Assembly: GCA_963726575.1 (NCBI GenBank) | Contig: CAVSCR010000003.1 | Coordinates: forward strand, 124,001-188,000 | DNA: 64,000 bases | Origin: CAVSCR01 sp963726575 | GTDB taxonomy: Bacteria > Actinomycetota > Actinomycetes > JAHEKZ01 | Direction: 5' to 3' | Shown: one piece after another, positions 59,579-64,000 of the stretch | Layout: every line of letters begins with the position of its first letter | How positions within the stretch are numbered: position 1 is the first letter of the stretch | Made by a program: the position numbers and the translations under genes | The notes under the pieces: model-generated | Databases searched by the model: none | What the model was told of the DNA's origin: nothing | Seen by the model: the letters and a program-made list of their open reading frames with translations, nothing else

Positions 59579-59968
59579 TTAGAGGGTGGCCGAGATCACG
59601 CACTTCTCACCCGTCGTCGGGTTGGTGGCGGTGGCTCTGATGTGGTTCGTGCCGGCCTGAAGCGGGATCACGTGGGTGATGCTGAACGAGCCGTCGGCGA
59701 TGGTGCGCTTGGAGGTGTTGAGGAAGGCGGTTCCGTTGTCGGTCGCCTTCACTTTCCAGGTCACTCCGGCGGTGTGGTGGGCCATGTCAACTCCGAAGTC
59801 GACGCTGAGTTTGCCGTTCTCGCGCTGGAGTTGCAGGTTGCTGAGACTGGTTTGGCTGCAGTGCCGGTTCGCCGTGACTGCCGAGGCAGTCGCAGCTTGT
59901 GCCGTGCCGGCGGCAGTGAGAATCGCAACAACGGGGAGTAGCAGCATGGCGGCGCGTTGGTGCTTCAT
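59579..59968 (-). CDS. Small secreted protein
   Basis: A 129-residue exported protein: signal MKHQRAAMLLLPVVAILTAA with AQA cleavage near residue 25, then a compact beta-rich domain (LSNLQLQRENGKLSVDFGVD, TWKVKATDNGTAFLNTSKRT) with two Cys (HCSQTSL, GEKCVIS). Family unknown; the pattern resembles small immunoglobulin-like or ligand-binding secreted domains. ATG 59968 has AGGAG 6 bases upstream. Confidence 0.7.
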   Translation of the reverse strand: MKHQRAAMLLLPVVAILTAAGTAQAATASAVTANRHCSQTSLSNLQLQRENGKLSVDFGVDMAHHTAGVTWKVKATDNGTAFLNTSKRTIADGSFSITHVIPLQAGTNHIRATATNPTTGEKCVISATL

Positions 59969-60146
59969 CGGGTGCTCCTGGGTCGTGTGGCTTGGTGTGC
60001 CCAGGCTGATGGCGACAGATGAGGCCACGATGAACCCGACATGAGGGCTTGTTCATGTCTGTTGCGTGGCCGCAGGACCGAACCCGCTGACGCTTTTGTG
60101 AGCGATTCCACGGGGCCAGGCACACGCTGTGATCTCTCGTCGAGAC

Positions 60147-60190
60147 GGCACCGAGGTGCCGTTACCGGGCTGCGCCCATCGGGCATTACC
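60147..60190 (+). repeat. Dispersed palindromic repeat
   Basis: GGCACCGAGGTGCCGTTACC with GGGCTGCGCCCATCGGGCAT. Plus orientation. The surrounding 59969-60378 gap shows no gene. Confidence 0.65.
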
Positions 60191-60378
60191 GATCAACCTT
60201 CGTCGCGCGTTCTCATGCCGATGAGCGTGCTTCATCGCCGCCAAGATTTGTCACTGGAATGCGGTCTTGCGTTGTGTCGTCGGTGACCTCCTTGTCGACG
60301 AATGGTCGGGCCGACTAGGACGGAGTGGGCTGATCCTGCGGGACCCGACAGCCAGTTCGGCATGGCAGTATTCGGCGC

Positions 60379-60960
60379 GTGAGCGATGGCCCAGCAGAGC
60401 ACACGCTCCGTCCGGAGTCCGGTCTGACCGAGGACGCCTTCTCACCCAACTGGGCCGACGACGACCGCCCGCGGATCCCGCGCGTGGCCACCGAGCGTGA
60501 GGCGCTCGCGGCGTATCTGGAGTACTACCGAGCGACGGTGGAAATGAAGTGCCGGGGCCTAACCCCGGAGCAGGCCCGGACCCGGTCCATGCCGCCGTCG
60601 ACCTTGTCGCTTCACGGCCTGATTCGACACCTCGCCGGTGTTGAGCGCTGGTGGTTTCAGCAGAACTTCGAGCGCCGCGACGTGCCGTTCCTCTTTGTCA
60701 CCGCTGATGACCCCAACCTCGACTTCGATCCGCCCTCGGACGCCGACTTCGCCGCCGACCTGGAGGTCTGGCGGGCGGAGTGTGCGGTCTCTCGTGAGAT
60801 CGTGGTGGCTCATGACCTCGACGACAAGGCGAGGCCGCTGGATTGGTACGAGGACGTCGATCTGCGCTGGTTGGTGCTCCGGATGATCAGCGAGTACGCC
60901 CAGCACTGCGGGCACGCCGACCTCCTTCGCGAGGGGGTCGACGGGAAGACCGGCGCATGA
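60379..60960 (+). CDS. DinB family protein (DUF664)
   Basis: A 193-residue four-helix DinB/DUF664 protein. Metal-type His positions are visible in STLSLHGLIRHLAGVERWWF and ISEYAQHCGHADLLREGVDG. The family includes thiol-dependent enzymes; many members are uncharacterised. GTG 60379 is used; the first ~35 residues are poorly conserved. A repeat copy begins 68 bases after the stop. Confidence 0.8.
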   Translation: MSDGPAEHTLRPESGLTEDAFSPNWADDDRPRIPRVATEREALAAYLEYYRATVEMKCRGLTPEQARTRSMPPSTLSLHGLIRHLAGVERWWFQQNFERRDVPFLFVTADDPNLDFDPPSDADFAADLEVWRAECAVSREIVVAHDLDDKARPLDWYEDVDLRWLVLRMISEYAQHCGHADLLREGVDGKTGA

Positions 60961-61027
60961 AGCCCGGTGGCGGAGGTTCGACCTGAACCACCTGACCCGC
61001 GACTGTGCGCACATACCGCGATGAGCA

Positions 61028-61070
61028 CTCGGTATGTGCCGATAAGGTGTGCCGGATCTCGGCGTGCACG
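61028..61070 (+). repeat. Dispersed palindromic repeat
   Basis: CTCGGTATGTGCCGATAAGG with TGTGCCGGATCTCGGCGTGC. Plus orientation, between the DinB gene and the 3' end of the GH114 gene. The rest of 60961-61240 shows no gene. Confidence 0.6.
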
Positions 61071-61240
61071 GTCAGCCCAGCGTTCCCACCGGTAGCGCAA
61101 CCACCGGGTCTCTGGCCTTTGCGCTTCGGTGGCTGCCTTCGGAACTGTCGCCTTCGAGCAGGACACGACCGTAGGTGAGATGCGGCGCACAACCAGGCCA
61201 GAAGTCCTTCGGCATCCCGAGTTGGTTGAAGAGCCGACTG

Positions 61241-62083
61241 TCAGCGGCAGGGTTGGAACGTCGAATCGTCCAGGTTCAGTGAGAACCGCACACCGTTGAA
61301 GTTCGCGGCATTGTCTTGCGGGCAGAACTTCCCGGTCGCCAGCTTGTACTCCGCGTTGAACACCGGCTTGCCCGCTGAGACGTACGCCGAGAGGGCTGAG
61401 CATTCGGAGTACTGGTTGCACTGCTCGTTGAGCGTGCCGTCGAAGTAGGGCAGCAGTGACGCTGTCTGCTCGACGTCGTTCTTCTGCAGGACGGACAGGC
61501 CACGGACATGTGCGTCATTGGCCAGAGTGTCGTTGAAGTACAGCTGGTCGGCTGCCGTCAGTGGGAAACCGGTCTTGTTGCTGTACCCGTCGACGTTGTC
61601 GAGCTCGACCATGTCGAAGCCCTTCTGCTTGCACATGTCCAGGCGGCTGTCCATGATCGCGCGCAGAGTGCTGTTGGCCTTCTGAACATCGCGGATGTCC
61701 AACCACTTCTCACCCGGCCAACCATTGCCCTTGCCCAGGATCGCAGCGGGGAACTGCGCGGCATCCGGACGCCAGTTCTCATACGTCCCCGCCGAGATGT
61801 AGCAGACGACCTTGATCCCGGCGGTGTGCAACGCGGTCACGTTCGCCGCAGTGTTGTCGAACCCGTCGACGTCGTAGAGCTGGACGGCTCGATACGGCGC
61901 AGTCGGTACCGAGGAGATCACCCAGTCCCAGGTGGTAGCGACCCCAGGGTGATAGCAACCGGGACAGCCCACCGGGGCCGGTGGAGCCGGAGCGGCCATC
62001 GCCGTCGGAGCCAGGCCGAATCCGACCAGGCAAGCGGCAGCGAACACGGTCACGAACCGTCGGGCTAGACGGACACCAACCAT
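61241..62083 (-). CDS. Secreted GH114-type protein, second copy
   Basis: A 280-residue exported GH114-family protein: signal MVGVRLARRFVTVFAAACLV with AMA cleavage near residue 30, then WDWVISSVPTAPYRAVQLYD, IKVVCYISAGTYENWRPDAA, WLDIRDVQKANSTLRAIMDS, FDMVELDNVDGYSNKTGFPL and LSVLQKNDVEQTASLLPYF. The Asp/Glu residues of the barrel face are conserved with the longer protein at 26749, and both end with a Cys-rich segment. A predicted hydrolase for galactosamine-containing polysaccharide. It stands alone between two accessory genes. Confidence 0.8.
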   Translation of the reverse strand: MVGVRLARRFVTVFAAACLVGFGLAPTAMAAPAPPAPVGCPGCYHPGVATTWDWVISSVPTAPYRAVQLYDVDGFDNTAANVTALHTAGIKVVCYISAGTYENWRPDAAQFPAAILGKGNGWPGEKWLDIRDVQKANSTLRAIMDSRLDMCKQKGFDMVELDNVDGYSNKTGFPLTAADQLYFNDTLANDAHVRGLSVLQKNDVEQTASLLPYFDGTLNEQCNQYSECSALSAYVSAGKPVFNAEYKLATGKFCPQDNAANFNGVRFSLNLDDSTFQPCR

Positions 62084-62350
62084 GGAGACCTCCCGGAATC
62101 CTCATCAAGCTGCTCACCACTCGCACGCCCACTGCTCAGTCGCTGGCGTGGCGCTCCGATCGGCCAGTCACGAGGTTCGGCCCGCCAGCCTCAGCGCAGT
62201 CTGTATCCGTCGTTCTTAATGGTCGAGCCTGCCGCTCCAGATGGACAGTAGGAACTGCACGGTTCCTCAACTGTCCGGATGTGCGTGCCACCCTCGCGTT
62301 TGGCCTCAAGACGGCTACGGGCAAGGTGTCGTGCTAGCGAGGGAGGACGG

Positions 62351-62791
62351 ATGCCGGTCATCGAGAACTCGACGGTGGTCAGAGCGCCGCGGGACGCGGT
62401 GTTCGATGCGTTGGTCGACCTGCGTGGTGAGTTGGCCTGGAACCCCAAGGTCGAACTGATGGAGAAGATCACCGACGGTCCGGTCGGCTTGGGGACGAAG
62501 TTCCGGGCGAAGTGGAAGTTGAGCCAGGTGCTGACGACGGAGTGTGTCCGCTTCGACCGTCCGAACGGCTGGACCTACGTCAACGGCGGTCCGATCGAGG
62601 TTCGCCTCGACGCCGACCTCGCCGATGCCCCTGACGGGACGATCGTTCGGGCGCGGTTCGAGCCGCATCCGCACGGCTTGGTGGCGCATCTGACGTATCC
62701 GTTCTTCCTGGTCGCGATCCGGCGGGAGGAGAAGAAGAACGCCAGCCACTACAGGGCCTGGATCGAGTCCGGGGCATCCGCCGCGCCATGA
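62351..62791 (+). CDS. SRPBCC family protein
   Basis: A 146-residue START/polyketide-cyclase-like (SRPBCC) protein: VIENSTVVRAPRDAVFDALV with DLRGELAWNPKVELMEKI, then GTKFRAKWKLSQVLTTECVR and ARFEPHPHGLVAHLTYPFFL. These bind hydrophobic ligands in a deep pocket. ATG 62351 has GAGGGAGGA upstream. Its stop overlaps the start of the next membrane-protein gene (ATGA). Confidence 0.8.
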   Translation: MPVIENSTVVRAPRDAVFDALVDLRGELAWNPKVELMEKITDGPVGLGTKFRAKWKLSQVLTTECVRFDRPNGWTYVNGGPIEVRLDADLADAPDGTIVRARFEPHPHGLVAHLTYPFFLVAIRREEKKNASHYRAWIESGASAAP

Positions 62792-63156
62792 AGATCGCTG
62801 CTGTGCTCGGCTGGATCCTGGGACTGGGCTTCGGGCTTCCCTGCATCTACGGCATCTGGTACTTCGTCAGGCACGACCAGGTCTGGACCTTCCTCGGATT
62901 CCCCACCTACGGCGAAGGCCCATTCACCAAAGTGGGCGTTCAGACCACCGTCCCGTTGCTGGTGGCGTTCCTGGTCGTCTGCGTAACCGAGGTGGTCACC
63001 GCTTGGATGCTCTGGCAGCAGCCAACGCCAGGCGCTTGGTTGGCGCTGGCTCTGCTGCCGGTGGGGCTCGTCTTCTGGATCGGCTTCGCGCTGCCCTACG
63101 CCATCTCACTCGGAGCATCTCAAGCGGTCGTGATCCTGATCGCTTTGGCACGCTGA
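62788..63156 (+). CDS. Four-span membrane protein
   Basis: A 122-residue membrane protein with about four spans (IAAVLGWILGLGFGLPCIYG, TTVPLLVAFLVVCVTEVVTA, GAWLALALLPVGLVFWIGF, LGASQAVVILIALA). Translationally coupled to the SRPBCC gene, so a joint role is likely. Family not recognised with certainty; a DoxX-like topology is possible. Confidence 0.7.
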   Translation: MKIAAVLGWILGLGFGLPCIYGIWYFVRHDQVWTFLGFPTYGEGPFTKVGVQTTVPLLVAFLVVCVTEVVTAWMLWQQPTPGAWLALALLPVGLVFWIGFALPYAISLGASQAVVILIALAR

Positions 63157-63236
63157 ATCCCAGCGGGTGACCCGCACGACAAACCGACGAGTCGGCGCGG
63201 GTCAGCCGTTGCGGTTGTCTGCGCTGGAACCACCCA

Positions 63237-63280
63237 GAGCTTCGGTGCCGTTCCCGGGCGGGTCGCTCAGCGCTTGCGGA
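63237..63280 (+). repeat. Dispersed palindromic repeat, diverged
   Basis: TTCGGTGCCGTTCCCGGGCG with GGTCGCTCAGCGCTTGCGG. Plus orientation. It overlaps the last bases of the minus-strand gene at 63267. Confidence 0.45.
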
Positions 63281-63464
63281 CTGGCGAAACGATGGCCACC
63301 ACGAGCGACGCCACAAGAAGCCCGATGCCGGCGAGCTCGAGGGCCAAGCCGAGGGCAGCGGGGGGATGGTGGTCAGTGGCTACCCACCTCGGGAACATCA
63401 CTGTGTAGGCCACGACCGGGATCAAACAGATCAGCCCAGCCAGTGCGAGGCGCTTCGCGGTCAT
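63267..63464 (-). CDS. Small two-span membrane protein
   Basis: A 65-residue protein with two spans (LALAGLICLIPVVAYTVMF and LGLALELAGIGLLVASLVVA) and a short basic tail (SPVRKR). It overlaps the stop of the upstream gene by four bases (ATGA), so the two are translated together. Function unknown. Confidence 0.6.
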   Translation of the reverse strand: MTAKRLALAGLICLIPVVAYTVMFPRWVATDHHPPAALGLALELAGIGLLVASLVVAIVSPVRKR

Positions 63465-63862
63465 GTCGAGATCTTCGCCGCTCGTGGGTGAGCGGGGCTG
63501 GCCCTGCGCCGGCTACGTATGACGGCTCGTCCGAACACCGCCGCGACGGCAGTCCGCTCGGCGTCCCGCCACGACTGCTCGCCCCGGACGGTGTCGACCA
63601 GTGTCGGCACCGGCTGATGATGTCGGTGGAAGCGAGAGCTGCTCACCGCTGCTCGGACCAGAAAGATCCCGGGGAGCGCTAACGGCAGCAGGACAAGGAT
63701 CGTGCCGGCACCCGTGAGACGAAGCAGAGCTGCACAGGCGACCGCGACCGCGAGTAGTACGAGCGCGTCCGCGAGTGCATACAGCGAACGCCAGAACTCA
63801 GGATCGGAGTGGAACGGCTCGGCGACGCTGCGTCCGCCATCGGGGGGAATGGATGCACCCAC
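63461..63862 (-). CDS. Membrane protein
   Basis: A 133-residue protein with two spans (LYALADALVLLAVAVACAAL and TGAGTILVLLPLALPGIFLV) and a basic cytoplasmic C-terminus (FHRHHQPVPTLVDTVRG, SWRDAERTAVAAVFGRAVIR). Start GTG 63862 is uncertain. First gene of a two-gene membrane operon. Function unknown. Confidence 0.5.
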   Translation of the reverse strand: MGASIPPDGGRSVAEPFHSDPEFWRSLYALADALVLLAVAVACAALLRLTGAGTILVLLPLALPGIFLVRAAVSSSRFHRHHQPVPTLVDTVRGEQSWRDAERTAVAAVFGRAVIRSRRRASPAHPRAAKIST

Positions 63863-63927
63863 GCCTGGTCAGTCGACGCGGTGGCCATACCCGCAGAGCG
63901 TCCGAACAGGTGAATTCAGACACCACA

Positions 63928-63961
63928 GCGCACGGATCGGGGCGCAGATCCGCGCGTGCGC
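63928..63961 (+). repeat. Dispersed palindromic repeat, short form
   Basis: Outer arms GCGCACG and CGTGCGC are perfect inverted complements enclosing GATCGGGGCGCAGATCCG. It shows the terminal palindrome of the repeat without most of the usual centre. Confidence 0.5.
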
Positions 63962-64000
63962 CCTCGGCTCACGCGATCGTTGGTGCGGCGTCGGCTTCGG

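Noticed and set aside
1..64000. tRNA or rRNA genes, CRISPR arrays, prophage modules
   Set aside because: No T-loop-like sequences with matching stems, no regularly spaced identical repeats with spacers, and no phage structural or integrase genes were seen.

Overview
The window is 64 kb of high-GC DNA (C/G-rich third codon positions, GTG and TTG starts, 4-base ATGA/GTGA gene overlaps). Its gene content is actinobacterial: DUF2252, DUF2TM and TIGR03086 proteins, SigE-like ECF factors, GH114 secreted proteins and maltokinase-like kinases. It is best read as a chromosomal segment of an Actinomycetota member; genus cannot be fixed from the sequence. I see no rRNA, tRNA, CRISPR array, phage module or intact insertion sequence.

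Layout. 1-4 kb: edge of a membrane signalling gene, two tandem paralogous 33-residue membrane peptides with a strong terminator, an agmatinase-family/GAF operon and a methylmalonate-semialdehyde dehydrogenase. 4-26 kb: an accessory zone of small unrelated genes (GNAT, VOC, cupin, HIT, phosphotransferases, sulfatase, pyruvyl transferase) mixed with at least six broken genes and separated by copies of one imperfect palindromic repeat, all in the same orientation. 26.7-36.7 kb: a polyamine/omega-amino-acid catabolic locus (two FAD amine oxidoreductases, two aldehyde dehydrogenases, Lrp/AsnC regulator, class III aminotransferase, PPOX-fold protein). A conserved 65-nt element lies just outside each end of its divergent core. 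37.8-45.8 kb: oxidative pentose phosphate genes (zwf, gnd, pgl) facing an overlapping glycosyltransferase / maltokinase-like kinase / SIS / ROK operon. 46-57 kb: two ECF sigma/membrane partner pairs, one linked to NHL beta-propellers, an XRE pair, and a glutarate-type module (acyl-CoA dehydrogenase, class III CoA-transferase, GntR/FCD regulator) with matching operators. 57.2-64 kb: a second accessory zone with the same repeat, a 489-bp near-copy of a lipoprotein unit from 19.6 kb, and a second GH114 gene.

How genes fit together. Diamine oxidation and transamination would feed the aldehyde dehydrogenases, giving GABA- or glutarate-type products; the CoA-transferase plus glutaryl-CoA-dehydrogenase-like enzyme would carry glutarate to crotonyl-CoA. 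The sugar block could phosphorylate glucose or an amino sugar and feed NADPH generation. Three sigma operons pair an ECF factor with a single-span protein, and two of them also carry beta-propellers, suggesting extracytoplasmic sensing.

The most unusual signals are the same-orientation repeat that makes the two accessory zones look like cassette arrays, the paired RNA-like element around the polyamine locus, and the tandem micro-peptides.
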